Origin: Chloroflexota bacterium
Lineage (GTDB): Bacteria > Chloroflexota > Anaerolineae > Anaerolineales > Villigracilaceae
Direction: 5' to 3'
DNA length: 64,000 bases
Assembly: GCA_016235425.1 (NCBI GenBank)
Contig: JACRLC010000059.1
Location: 20,855 to 84,854 of the forward strand
The position numbers were made by a program, and so were the translations under genes. The number at the start of each line of letters is the position of its first letter. Position 1 is the stretch's first letter. Shown piece after piece: positions 7,219 to 15,074 of the stretch. The notes beneath the pieces are model-generated. The model was not told the origin of the DNA. It was given only the letters and a program-made list of their open reading frames with translations, and did not search any database.

Positions 7219-9243
7219 TTAACTCATGTACTTCGCAGCTACATTCTTGAATGCGTCCACCACCACCGGGTCAAAATGCTTTCCGCTGTCGCGCTGGATC
7301 TCGAGCAAGGCTTCCTGCGGAGGGCGTGAAGCGCGGTAGGCGCGTTTGTCGATCATGCTGGTATAGGCATCCGTGACGGCCAATACCTTTGCGCCGATTG
7401 GAATTTGGTCGCCTTTCAGGCGGTCCGGGTATCCACTGCCATCGAAGTGTTCGTGGAAGTTGCGGATGATCTTCGCCACGCCATGCAGGTGTGGAACAGG
7501 CTCGAGCATTTTCTCGCCAGTCGCCGGGCTGAGACGCACCATCTCCCATTCGTTTTCATTCAATGGCCCGGACTTTTGCAGGATGTTCTCAGGGATGTCC
7601 TTCTTCCCGATGTCATGCAGAAGAGCCGCCCAATGGATGCTCATGACATCCTCTTCCGGGATCTTCAGTGCACGCGCGGTTTCCTCCGCCAACTTTGCGG
7701 ACCTCATGCTGGAATCTGCGAGAGTGACTTCGCGCGCGTCCTCGGCATGCGCGAGCGCAAGGGCCAGTCCCAGGTATCCCTGCTCAACCTGGTCGTACAT
7801 CCACGCATTTTGTAACGTCAGGGAAGCTGTATTGGCAAACAGCGAGAGGACGCTTCGTTCATTGCGCGTGAAGAGGCGCGTTTGTTTGTAAAACCCGACT
7901 ACGGCTCCCATGGTCTGTTCTTCATACACAAGCGGGAAGATGCGGGTTGAGCGGACCTTTTTTTCAGTCAGGTGTCGTTGCAGGGAAGCCGGCAAAACCG
8001 ATTTGCGGACATCCGGGAACAAAACCGGTGTCTTGCTTCGGCGCAGGATGGATTCAATGGAAGCACCCTCGGTATCAACGATCCTGTTGATCGTGCCGGA
8101 ATTCAGCCCGCTGATCCAGGGACAGCTTATTGTGTTGTCGGGGTTGCGCAGGACGATAAAGGCCATGTCGGTTTCCAGCACATCGGTGGCGCTTTTACCG
8201 ACTGCCTTGATGGCTTCATCGAACTTCATCATACGGTTCAGGTTTTGGACGCTGTTCTGGAAGCGCTGGATCAATCTGCTAAGCGTGAGGTTATCCTGGC
8301 GGGACCAAATTTCATCCACGACGCGCGCGATGTGGCGGGTGGTCCATTCGAGCAGACTAACCGCCTCCGGTTTCCAATCCATGGTCGTGTGGGAAGCGAT
8401 GTGGACGCATCCGATTTGGTTCATGTCGATGACGATCGGCGCGGTAATGAATGAATGGATCCCCGCACTCTTCAGCGCATCCACCAGCTTCTTGGAGCCG
8501 CCCGCGGCCTGATTCACGTCCCTTATGATGACGGTTTGCTCGGCAAGCTCCCGCGAAGTTCGATACTGGTTGACGAATTCCATCTCGGCTTCAGGCGAAT
8601 ATCCTCGCACGACAGGAATCTCATCCAGCCGGATCATGCCATATTCCAGATCCAGCTCGCTCAAAACGTGATTCAGGGTATGATCGAGCATATCCCTGAT
8701 GTCGGGAGTATATTTTTCAATCCCTTTCGTCCCGAAGTTCCGCAGTGTATCCGCTGTCAGGTCGGCGGCTTCGCAGGCAAAGACACGGTCGGTCAGACTC
8801 CAGTCGCGTTGTACCTTGAGTTGATTGAACTGAACGACTCCGTTCAGTGCGCCGTTGACGTAGATAGGCACGTGCAGGCTGGCTTTGATTTCCTGGCGCA
8901 TGAACTCGTCCGCCATTTTGCTGGGTTTGATTTTTTGTGAAGAATCGAGCACCACCATGTACAGGCCATTCTGTATTGCATTGATGTAATTTTTGATCTG
9001 CTGGGTACGAACCTGTTTTACCTTTACGGGGCCCTTTCGTCCTGCCCTATGCGTTGCAATGCAGGTCAGGTTTTCTCCATTTTGGGAGAACTGCCAGATT
9101 GCGACTTCCTCGACACCGAGGGTGTGCGCGCATACCTGGCCGATTTTGCGAAGGGCAGTTTCAAGGTCTCCGACGCTCAGGGCGGGATCGTTGGCAAGTT
9201 TCTTGATTGCGTTTGTCCTGTTTTTGGAGATTTTTGGAGACAT
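7219..9243 (-). CDS. Multi-GAF signalling protein with a C-terminal HD-GYP domain
   Basis: 674 residues. Three GAF-like sensory segments (about 20-170, 180-310 and 320-480) precede an HD-GYP domain (about 490-670), the cyclic-di-GMP phosphodiesterase fold. HD is present (LLHDIGKKDIP), as is DGSGYPDRLKGDQIP. Two usual metal ligands are altered: the HPxxG histidine is Ser (LSPATGEKML) and the first His of HHExxDG is Phe (NFHEHFDGSGYP). It may therefore bind metals differently or act as a c-di-GMP receptor. No membrane segments, so cytoplasmic. GAGGT lies just before the ATG. No GGDEF or EAL gene is nearby, so its partner is unknown. Confidence 0.85.
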   Translation of the reverse strand: MSPKISKNRTNAIKKLANDPALSVGDLETALRKIGQVCAHTLGVEEVAIWQFSQNGENLTCIATHRAGRKGPVKVKQVRTQQIKNYINAIQNGLYMVVLDSSQKIKPSKMADEFMRQEIKASLHVPIYVNGALNGVVQFNQLKVQRDWSLTDRVFACEAADLTADTLRNFGTKGIEKYTPDIRDMLDHTLNHVLSELDLEYGMIRLDEIPVVRGYSPEAEMEFVNQYRTSRELAEQTVIIRDVNQAAGGSKKLVDALKSAGIHSFITAPIVIDMNQIGCVHIASHTTMDWKPEAVSLLEWTTRHIARVVDEIWSRQDNLTLSRLIQRFQNSVQNLNRMMKFDEAIKAVGKSATDVLETDMAFIVLRNPDNTISCPWISGLNSGTINRIVDTEGASIESILRRSKTPVLFPDVRKSVLPASLQRHLTEKKVRSTRIFPLVYEEQTMGAVVGFYKQTRLFTRNERSVLSLFANTASLTLQNAWMYDQVEQGYLGLALALAHAEDAREVTLADSSMRSAKLAEETARALKIPEEDVMSIHWAALLHDIGKKDIPENILQKSGPLNENEWEMVRLSPATGEKMLEPVPHLHGVAKIIRNFHEHFDGSGYPDRLKGDQIPIGAKVLAVTDAYTSMIDKRAYRASRPPQEALLEIQRDSGKHFDPVVVDAFKNVAAKYMS

Positions 9244-10020
9244 AATTTACCTCTTTTATATTTAGAGAAAACGATCAGCAAGGTGTACATTTGATCATTG
9301 GAAAAGACAAACCACCTCCTTTCCGTCCGGGAAAGAGTGCAGGCAAGTAGCTCCCAAAATAGACTAAAGCCACCTGTGCGGCAGTGGAAGCGGCGTCAGA
9401 TGGCAGTTGCGGGGTCTCAGCAGGTTATTTGGTTGGATGTGGCTGGTTGAGGAATGAAGAACGTGCGACAGGAAACTGCGATGTCTTCGTCAGCGCATCA
9501 ACGGGGTTGACATTACTGAGGACAGGCAAGTCTATTAGCATTATTGCACGGACGAGATGTGAGAGTCAAGAGTTTTCGCGCAATTTCGGAAATTGGCTCG
9601 GATGCCTCGCCCTGTCAAGCCAAAAATAGCCGGGCCTGCTGTGCGATATGCCGCCGGGGATTTGTCAGACAAGGCATTTTCATGGACGCCATCCGTTAGA
9701 GAGTGTTTTGTCAGTACCTGGCAGTGGAGCTTTTTTCCAGGCTAAAGCCTATCCGCGAATTTACGCTAATCCTTCGACGGGCTCAGGACAAGTCTGCGCG
9801 AATTGGTTTGGAAATTAGCGAAAATCCGCGTGAATTCGCGGACAAAGAGCCTGATCACGTTTAAGTGCAGTCCTACACTTTGTTTATCTGCGGTGAATTT
9901 TGATTTACAAAACGCTCTCTCAGGAGGACATTTTTCAGCCAAGGGACTAGAAATTCAGCAACAGTTTGTGATAAAGTAATGTTGGGGAATGTTCCTTGTC
10001 TGCACGAAAGGAGGTGCAAG
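9244..10020. other. Long intergenic region; strong ribosome-binding site before an 11-codon ORF
   Basis: On the minus strand, AAAGGAGGTGG (9312-9322) is a near-perfect anti-16S match, but it precedes only a tiny ORF (TTG at 9310 to TGA at 9275, MSFPMIKCTPC) upstream of the HD-GYP gene; it could be a leader peptide. On the plus strand, TTGACA (9507-9512) has only a poor -10 partner. From about 9740 to 9850 lie ccgcgaattt/tccttcgacgggctcaggac repeats related to those at 42880. No riboswitch or tRNA recognised. The 81-codon open frame at 9384 has no protein-like features. Confidence 0.35.
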
Positions 10021-10920
10021 ATGACTCCTAAAAAATGGTTGAGCGTTCTGCTCGCCGACGACGGCTCTCAACACGCCCAGTCCGCAGTTGAGATGTTGCA
10101 GGATATCCCTTTGCCGCCAAAAAGCCGCATAACGGTCCTGCGCGTTTTCACTTCGGGCCAGATTCCTGCCGTATCGGAATTCGAGAGATCGCTTGAAAGA
10201 ACAAAGAATCAACTGGTCAACAAGGGCTTTCGAGCGGAGACAGAGTTGCAGCTTGGTTCCGCCGCCGAGAAGATCATTGACATGGCGGCGGCTAAAAATA
10301 CGGACATGATTATTCTGGGCGCCAAAGGGTTGCGGGCTACGGCCGGTATTTTGCTTGGAGGCGTGGCTCAACAGGTTGTGGAATACGCGTATTGCCCCGT
10401 TTTGATCGTGCGCGCGCCGTACCGGGGATTGCGCCGCATTCTGGTGGTGACGGATGGCTCCAAACCCAGCCAGGATGCGGCACGATATCTCGGCAGGTTT
10501 CCTCTCCCCGAAAAAGTGGACGTGCGGATAATCCATGTTTTACCGCCCGAGCAGCATATGGTCATGATGGAGCCGAATATGGGAGGATGGCAGACTGTCT
10601 ATGCTGTGCCTCCAACGGACGTGTCCACCTTGCTCGCAAAACAGACGCAAATCGGGGAATCGCTTCTCAATCGGACCTCGAGCCTGCTTCAGCGGCTGGG
10701 AATCGAATCCACCCCCGTTCTGGTTCGCGGTGACGCGGCAACGGAGATCATCGAATACGCCAAGTCCAACGAAATTGACCTGATCGTTGCGGGCTCGCGC
10801 GGCCTGAGTCAAATCAAGGGCTGGTTTATGGGGAGTGTGTCGCGCAAACTTGTCCACTATTCGTCTTGTTCTGTCCTGATCGTGAAGGGACTCCAGAAAG
10901 GAGCCAGACCATGGAAGTAG
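10021..10920 (+). CDS. Tandem universal stress protein (two UspA domains)
   Basis: 299 residues from the ATG that follows AAAGGAGGT by five bases; an upstream in-frame ATG at 9979 lacks such a site. Two UspA domains lie at about 6-140 and 140-295. The second ends with the ATP-binding signature G-x2-G-x9-G-S (GSRGLSQIKGWFMGS); in the first, the final residue is Gly instead of Ser/Thr (GAKGLRATAGILLGG). One domain is thus likely ATP-binding and the other uncertain. Cytoplasmic stress protein. Its last 10 bases overlap the next gene, so the two are translationally coupled. Confidence 0.9.
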   Translation: MTPKKWLSVLLADDGSQHAQSAVEMLQDIPLPPKSRITVLRVFTSGQIPAVSEFERSLERTKNQLVNKGFRAETELQLGSAAEKIIDMAAAKNTDMIILGAKGLRATAGILLGGVAQQVVEYAYCPVLIVRAPYRGLRRILVVTDGSKPSQDAARYLGRFPLPEKVDVRIIHVLPPEQHMVMMEPNMGGWQTVYAVPPTDVSTLLAKQTQIGESLLNRTSSLLQRLGIESTPVLVRGDAATEIIEYAKSNEIDLIVAGSRGLSQIKGWFMGSVSRKLVHYSSCSVLIVKGLQKGARPWK

Positions 10921-11186
10921 AAGTTGGTCGTGTGACCCATTATTTCAACCACCTGAACGTGGCGGTTCTGTCGCTCACCAGCGACCTGCACGTGGGTGAC
11001 ACAATCCACATCCTCGGCCATGTAACGGACTTCACCCAGCCGGTGGGTTCGATTGAAATCGAACATCACAAGGTGGTATCCGTCAAGCCGGGCGAGGATG
11101 CTGCGATTCAAGTGATCGAACCCGTCCGGGAACACGACAAGGTCTACAAAGTCGTCGAAGGCATCTTTGAACATCGCGGCGCTTGA
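10911..11186 (+). CDS. Small EF-Tu domain-2-like protein
   Basis: 91 residues. The ATG lies inside the end of the universal stress gene and follows GAAAGGAG. The sequence VGRVTHYFNHLNVAVLSLTS...LHVGDTIHILG...VGSIEIEHHKVVSVKPGEDAAIQV is the beta-barrel pattern of translation-factor domain 2, including the VxxVKPGxxAAI(Q/K)V turn. Databases carry such proteins as translation elongation factor-like. It has no GTPase domain, so it is not a translation factor by itself. The overlap with a stress protein hints at a joint role, unknown to me. Confidence 0.75.
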   Translation: MEVEVGRVTHYFNHLNVAVLSLTSDLHVGDTIHILGHVTDFTQPVGSIEIEHHKVVSVKPGEDAAIQVIEPVREHDKVYKVVEGIFEHRGA

Positions 11187-11329
11187 AATTCCATAAACAG
11201 CGCCGTGGACCAGGGGCGTTTTGGATTCCTGCGTCAATGGGAAAGACTATTTCGCGAAATTCGCGTTAAAAATCATCACTTCATTCGATAGACCATCACC
11301 ATTTTACGGCCTGCGAAAACACCAATCAA

Positions 11330-11446
11330 TTGGGTGTGTTTCATTTGAGTTGAAACCGTCCCGAAGGTTGGCGGCTAAAGACCCAAATTGGCTCAAGTTC
11401 AGCCTTCGGGACGTTGCCCCAACTTGTTTGAAACACCCCAATCAAT
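11330..11446. repeat. Family-1 inverted repeat (CCCGAAGG), copy C, with longer outer arms
   Basis: AACCGTCCCGAAGGTT (11354-11369) is mirrored by CCTTCGGGACGTT (11403-11415). Outer arms also match inversely: GGGTGTGTTTCA (11332-11343) and TGAAACACCCC (11429-11439). The right end touches the stop codon of the leftward methyltransferase, so the element may serve as its terminator. Confidence 0.7.
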
Positions 11447-12080
11447 TGCCTGTTGGTTTCGCTTCTATCGAATGGAACACGCCCAGTACAGAGCGTTTAC
11501 TGTTCACTACTTGCAAGCCTGCCGCCTCGACCAACTCCAATGGATTCTGATTCCAGCGGCATCCTGCATTCTCTTGATAATGCTGATGGACGTGACGATC
11601 CTGGAATTTGGCGAGCCATGTCCAGGTGCTGTGACCATGCTCGAGCAGCAGGATCAGCCCTCCCGTCCGGCAGACGCGCCCCATTTCCCGCAAAGCCTGA
11701 ACGGGATCTGGAAACGTGCATGTGGACAAGGTCGAAGTGACGGTGTCGAAACTTCCATCGGCGAATTCAAGTTTCTCGGCGTCCATGAGTTTTACCCGTA
11801 CCTGCAGGTTCAAGGCCGCGGCTTTCTGTTGGGCAAGCTCCAGCATTCGAGGACTCAAATCAACAGCAGTGATGTCGCTCGCTGGAGGAAACAACGGAAA
11901 GTTCAAGCCCGTGCCGCAGGCCACATCCAGGATGTCCCCGCGCGCCTGGGACATCAATTGCCTTCGCAGGCGCGCAACACCGAGGATGTACTGGTCGAGC
12001 CATAACTTTTGCTCGTACTCGTCAGCAATTGCATCGTACGCGTTTTGTAGTTCGTTCATTGTCATTGAATTGGATTTCAT
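11442..12080 (-). CDS. Class I SAM-dependent methyltransferase
   Basis: 212 residues. Motif I is ILDVACGTGLNFPLFP (about 50-65), motif II has VDLSPRMLELAQQKA, and motif III/IV DGSFDTVTSTLSTCTFPDP; the overall form is UbiE/phospholipid methyltransferase-like (LLLEHGHST... near the C-terminus). Small soluble or peripheral enzymes of this kind methylate lipids or quinones; the substrate cannot be read. It starts 12 bases after the stop of a polytopic membrane protein, so the two form an operon, probably controlled by the divergent TetR gene. AGGAAA precedes the ATG. Confidence 0.82.
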   Translation of the reverse strand: MKSNSMTMNELQNAYDAIADEYEQKLWLDQYILGVARLRRQLMSQARGDILDVACGTGLNFPLFPPASDITAVDLSPRMLELAQQKAAALNLQVRVKLMDAEKLEFADGSFDTVTSTLSTCTFPDPVQALREMGRVCRTGGLILLLEHGHSTWTWLAKFQDRHVHQHYQENAGCRWNQNPLELVEAAGLQVVNSKRSVLGVFHSIEAKPTGN

Positions 12081-12092
12081 GGATGGTATTTC

Positions 12093-13175
12093 CTATTTCG
12101 TGTATTGTTGATTTGTGCCTGCTGGCGAGGGATGGGGCGGTACGGCCAGCCAACTCAAACCGAGACCGGTTATTCCGCTGAAGAAGATCATGCCCAGCCA
12201 CATGTTTGAGTTCCACCAGATTCCCCTGGTCAGGATCAGGGAGAGGAAGTACAGCAGGAATAACAAGGCTGGGACCAAGAAACTAAACCAGCGCAGGGCC
12301 TTCACTCTCTCACGGGAGGGTTGAAGAACATTGAGCAACACGTCCGCCAGGATTCCGCCAAGCAATGCCGCGGCCAGCACATGCCAGTGTCCGCGTGAGC
12401 AGCGAAAGCTATCCAGGAACATCAACGTGGAATTTCCAGCGATCAAAAGGGTGAGGCTTCCCAGGGGTAATTTCCAACGCAGGATCACAAACAGGATGAA
12501 GCCCATGAACAGCGCGGAGGGGACCAATACATACGAAATCAGTGTGGTGTCCCAAAGATAGGTATCAGCCGCGGGGATATTGCCGGTCACGAGGTGGGGA
12601 TGAGCAAACGCGTTGGAGAACTGCGTAAAGAAGGTAAAGACTCCCAGCACGGCGAACAGGGACAGGAAGGCGCGCCAGGACATCTTGTTGTCCTGTGCTG
12701 TGGACTTCTGCCACGCCATTCGCAGCGGTCCGCTCATCATCAGCATGCCGCCGACAGCCAGCGATAAGTGAGACGGGGTTACCAGGGCCTCAACGTTTTC
12801 TTCAAACCCAAAGAGCGAATGCCAGACGAAATCCAGGTTGCCCGCCGCGACAAATATCACCGCGCCAAGAAGCGAGAGCATGTATGCAGGCGGCAGGGAA
12901 CGAAGCCAGTGGAAACCCTTCCTCCAATTTACCGCGTATGCAAACCCCAGCACGACTATGGAAGCGGCAAGACCGCTATATAAAACCATATGCCAGGGCG
13001 TGAAGAAACTATCAATCGTGTTGGGGATATTGATGTGTGCCCATCCGTCAAGGAATAGCCCCGCCAGAATCCAGAGCGATGTGAGCGTCACCGCCCATTC
13101 GAAGCGTGTGCTGACCTCCGGGCAGCCGGGCAGGCAGATGCGTGGACTCGTTGTATTTGCCGTCGTCGTTTTCAT
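12093..13175 (-). CDS. Polytopic membrane protein of unknown function
   Basis: 360 residues with about nine hydrophobic segments (for example WAVTLTSLWILAGLFLDGWA, YMLSLLGAVIFVAAGNLDF, FLVPALLFLLYFLSLIL). Notable residues are His in DGWAHIN, FTPWHMVLYSG, DFVWHSLFG, TPSHLSLAVGG and SRGHWHVLAA: many His in or near membrane helices, which suggests metal or heme contact, but I recognise no family. AAGGAG precedes the start. It is first in an operon with the methyltransferase and divergent from the TetR regulator, which suggests a stress- or compound-inducible unit. Confidence 0.75.
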   Translation of the reverse strand: MKTTTANTTSPRICLPGCPEVSTRFEWAVTLTSLWILAGLFLDGWAHINIPNTIDSFFTPWHMVLYSGLAASIVVLGFAYAVNWRKGFHWLRSLPPAYMLSLLGAVIFVAAGNLDFVWHSLFGFEENVEALVTPSHLSLAVGGMLMMSGPLRMAWQKSTAQDNKMSWRAFLSLFAVLGVFTFFTQFSNAFAHPHLVTGNIPAADTYLWDTTLISYVLVPSALFMGFILFVILRWKLPLGSLTLLIAGNSTLMFLDSFRCSRGHWHVLAAALLGGILADVLLNVLQPSRERVKALRWFSFLVPALLFLLYFLSLILTRGIWWNSNMWLGMIFFSGITGLGLSWLAVPPHPSPAGTNQQYTK

Positions 13176-13313
13176 GGTTTCTCCTTCTGTGTTATATTGT
13201 GCAACATATCATTCGGATTTTATCTATCTTGTTTTGCAAGTCAACAATGAATCTGGCTTTGATGTAACAAAAGTTATAAAAACCCTCATTTTGTAACAAA
13301 ACTGGATTCCCCC
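13176..13313. promoter_or_regulatory. Divergent control region with a candidate TetR operator
   Basis: The 138-bp gap between the membrane-protein gene and the TetR gene holds a near-palindrome, ATATTGTGCAACATAT (13194-13209), 20 bp from the leftward start codon. A direct pair of TTGTAACAAAA-like words lies near 13264-13301. TetR-type regulators commonly bind such palindromes between divergent genes; the exact operator is a guess. Confidence 0.4.
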
Positions 13314-13955
13314 ATGCCAAAGAAAAGCGTCTCCACCAAAATGGACCCGCGCGTCCGCCGCACCCGCCGCTTGCTGCGGGATGCCTTGGTTTCGTTGATT
13401 CTGGAGAAGGATTACTCCTCCATCTCGATCAAGGAAATCACCGGCCGCGCCGAGGTGGCTTACATTACCTTCTTCAGGCACTTCGAGAGCCTCGATCAGT
13501 TATTGACGGAAGTATTGGACGAAGGTCTGGCGGAGCTGCTGGGTCATATCGAGACGCTGGCAAAGCAATCCGAAAACCCAGCCATCGAAACGGAGGGACG
13601 GCTCATCTTTGAATACATCGAACAAAAATCCGACCTCTTCCGTATTCTGTTCAAGAGCCAGAGCGTGACCCGTGTCCGCAAAAAAGTTGTGCGGAATATC
13701 GCCGTCATTTTCCAGAAATCCTGCGCCCCTTTGGCGGGATCGAACAGCCAGGTGACAGTCAACATCATGTCGAATCACATCGCCGCGTCCCTGTTTTCGC
13801 TCATCGAGTGGTGGCTGGAAAATAACATGACTCCCCCTCCAGCGGAAATGGGGAAAATTTATAAGAGTTTGATCATTGATTCAACAATGGGAGCGGTGGG
13901 TTCCCTGTCATTGATAAGACCTGTCAGCCCTCCACATCTTCGCTTGCGGACTTAA
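13314..13955 (+). CDS. TetR/AcrR-family transcriptional regulator
   Basis: 213 residues. The N-terminal helix-turn-helix is typical: RRTRRLLRDALVSLILEKDY, then SISIKEITGRAEVAYITFFR and HFESLDQLLTEVL (about residues 13-65). The remainder is the helical ligand-binding domain. Divergent from the membrane protein/methyltransferase operon, which is its likely target. The last codons fall inside a 150-bp tandem duplication (13935-14229), so the C-terminal tail SPPHLRLRT may have been changed when the repeat arose. Confidence 0.9.
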   Translation: MPKKSVSTKMDPRVRRTRRLLRDALVSLILEKDYSSISIKEITGRAEVAYITFFRHFESLDQLLTEVLDEGLAELLGHIETLAKQSENPAIETEGRLIFEYIEQKSDLFRILFKSQSVTRVRKKVVRNIAVIFQKSCAPLAGSNSQVTVNIMSNHIAASLFSLIEWWLENNMTPPPAEMGKIYKSLIIDSTMGAVGSLSLIRPVSPPHLRLRT

Positions 13956-14229
13956 TGCCCAAACCAAAATGCAGCTTGCGAAAATTTCTTGAGCTTGCGC
14001 GAGTGCGTTGCACCACACGGACAGGCGAATCCGTTGAAACGGCAAAATCCAATCGGGCAGGGAATCCCATTAAATCAGTCCCCCCATTTTCGCTTGCGGG
14101 CGTAATGTCCAAATCAAACTCAACTTGCGAAAATATTCTTGAGCTTGCGCGAGTGCGTCGCACCTGCCTGACAAGTGAATCTGGTTAAGTGGCAGAATCT
14201 AATCGGGTAGATAATCTCATTAAGTCAAG
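13935..14229. repeat. Two-copy tandem duplication, about 150 bp per unit
   Basis: Unit 1 (13935-14084) and unit 2 (14085-14229) start with CATNTTCGCTTGCGG and share CTTGAGCTTGCGCGAGTGCG, then AATCNAATCGGG and CATTAA(A/G)TCA. They are diverged by point changes, so the duplication is not recent. Each copy contains the small hairpin GAGCTTGCGCGAGTGCG. Unit 1 overlaps the 3' end of the TetR gene. Confidence 0.85.
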
Positions 14230-14394
14230 TGCGACGCACCCTCACGAATGGACTCGCGCCACGAAAACACCTGTTGGGTCTGGAATGTTGAACGCGTTTC
14301 TGGCGAAGAAGAAGCGCGGGAAGTTAGTATAAATTCATAGCAAGCAAGTGCCAAAACTCTAACAAAACTCATATACAGACATCTGTTCTAAGAA

Positions 14395-14423
14395 TTGACT
14401 CTTTGGAAAAGAGGTGATAGATT
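14395..14423 (+). promoter_or_regulatory. Sigma-70-like promoter of the DUF2188/KTSC genes
   Basis: TTGACT (14395-14400), a 17-bp spacer and TAGATT (14418-14423). Transcription should start near 14430, directly before a structured leader. Best-spaced promoter in the left half of the window. Confidence 0.6.
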
Positions 14424-14434
14424 CTGAAAATCAG

Positions 14435-14514
14435 TATATATGGGTGGACAGCGTGCGTCATCCCCCATATATGGCTGTGACAAATGTTCTATCCTTCGTT
14501 GACGCACGAAAGGA
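14435..14514 (+). promoter_or_regulatory. Pseudoknot-like 5' leader upstream of the DUF2188 gene
   Basis: Stem A: ATATATGGG (14436-14444) with CCCATATAT (14464-14472). Stem B: CGTGCGTCA (14452-14460), sitting in the loop of A, with TGACGCACG (14500-14508). Both are perfect 9-bp pairings, and their order A-B-A'-B' is the topology of an H-type pseudoknot. Arm B' ends directly at the Shine-Dalgarno AAAGGA, nine bases before the ATG. It could be a cis-acting RNA or, alternatively, two protein-binding palindromes. Matches no riboswitch I know. Confidence 0.5.
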
Positions 14515-14523
14515 AATCACCTT

Positions 14524-14760
14524 ATGAGCAAGAAAGGAAACATCTGGGTTGTCCCGCATAAAGGCGGCTGGGCCGTCAAGCGGGAAAAGGCACAACGCAG
14601 TATTGTTGTGACTCCCACAAAGCAGGAGGCTGACAAAATTGGTCACCAAATTGGCAAGAACAGTGGTGTGAACGTGATTACCCAGCGCAAGGATGGCACT
14701 ATTCAGAGCCATGACAGTTATGGGAATGACCCCAACCCGCCGACTGACAAAGAACATTAG
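14524..14760 (+). CDS. DUF2188 domain protein
   Basis: 78 residues covering the whole DUF2188 domain: IWVVPHKGGWAVKREKAQRS, then TKQEADKIGHQIGKNSG and QRKDGTIQSHDSYGND. The family is widespread in bacteria, often near mobile or restriction genes, and has no proven function; its fold is a small strand-helix unit. AAGGA precedes the ATG. It is followed after 8 bases by the KTSC gene and preceded by a promoter and pseudoknot-like leader, so the pair is a regulated two-gene transcript. Confidence 0.85.
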   Translation: MSKKGNIWVVPHKGGWAVKREKAQRSIVVTPTKQEADKIGHQIGKNSGVNVITQRKDGTIQSHDSYGNDPNPPTDKEH

Positions 14761-14768
14761 GAGGAAAA

Positions 14769-14981
14769 ATGTTTAGGCGACCTGTTCAATCTAGCGACCT
14801 GCGTTCCGTGGGGTACGACCCTGTTAATTCGGTTTTGGAAATCGAATTCAACAGTGGCGGAGTTTATCAATACTTCAATGTCCCTGCCAGCGTTTATCAA
14901 GCGCTGATGAGCGCTGCTTCGCACGGTACATACTTCCACGCGAACATCAAAGACCGTTACCGCTACTCGCGTATCGGTTGA
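14769..14981 (+). CDS. KTSC domain protein
   Basis: 70 residues that make up one KTSC domain: SSDLRSVGYDPVNSVLEIEF, GVYQYFNVPASVYQALMSA, SHGTYFHANIKDRY. KTSC domains occur alone or fused to nucleases and lysyl-tRNA synthetases; a nucleic-acid role has been guessed in the literature but not shown. TAGGAGG precedes the start. Second gene of a two-gene transcript that ends in a strong hairpin. Confidence 0.85.
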   Translation: MFRRPVQSSDLRSVGYDPVNSVLEIEFNSGGVYQYFNVPASVYQALMSAASHGTYFHANIKDRYRYSRIG

Positions 14982-14986
14982 GCAAC

Positions 14987-15018
14987 AAGCCCCTGAAGTA
15001 CGCCGGCTTCAGGGGCTT
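14987..15018 (+). terminator. Strong intrinsic terminator after the KTSC gene
   Basis: AAGCCCCTGAAG (14987-14998) and CTTCAGGGGCTT (15007-15018) form a perfect 12-bp stem with an 8-base loop, followed by CATTTCAT. On the other strand it may also stop the leftward restriction operon. Confidence 0.75.
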
Positions 15019-15074
15019 CATTTCATGCCTTCAATAGATCTTTTCAGTTTTCTCTTTTGCTTCCCGAAGCGTTC

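Noticed and set aside
9384..9629. 81-codon open frame in the 9.2-10 kb gap
   Set aside because: No ribosome-binding site, irregular composition, and it runs through sequence without any recognisable domain.
13956..14394. tRNA or other structured RNA in the repeat-rich gap
   Set aside because: No GGTTCRANTCC arm or acceptor stem; the order is explained by the tandem duplication.
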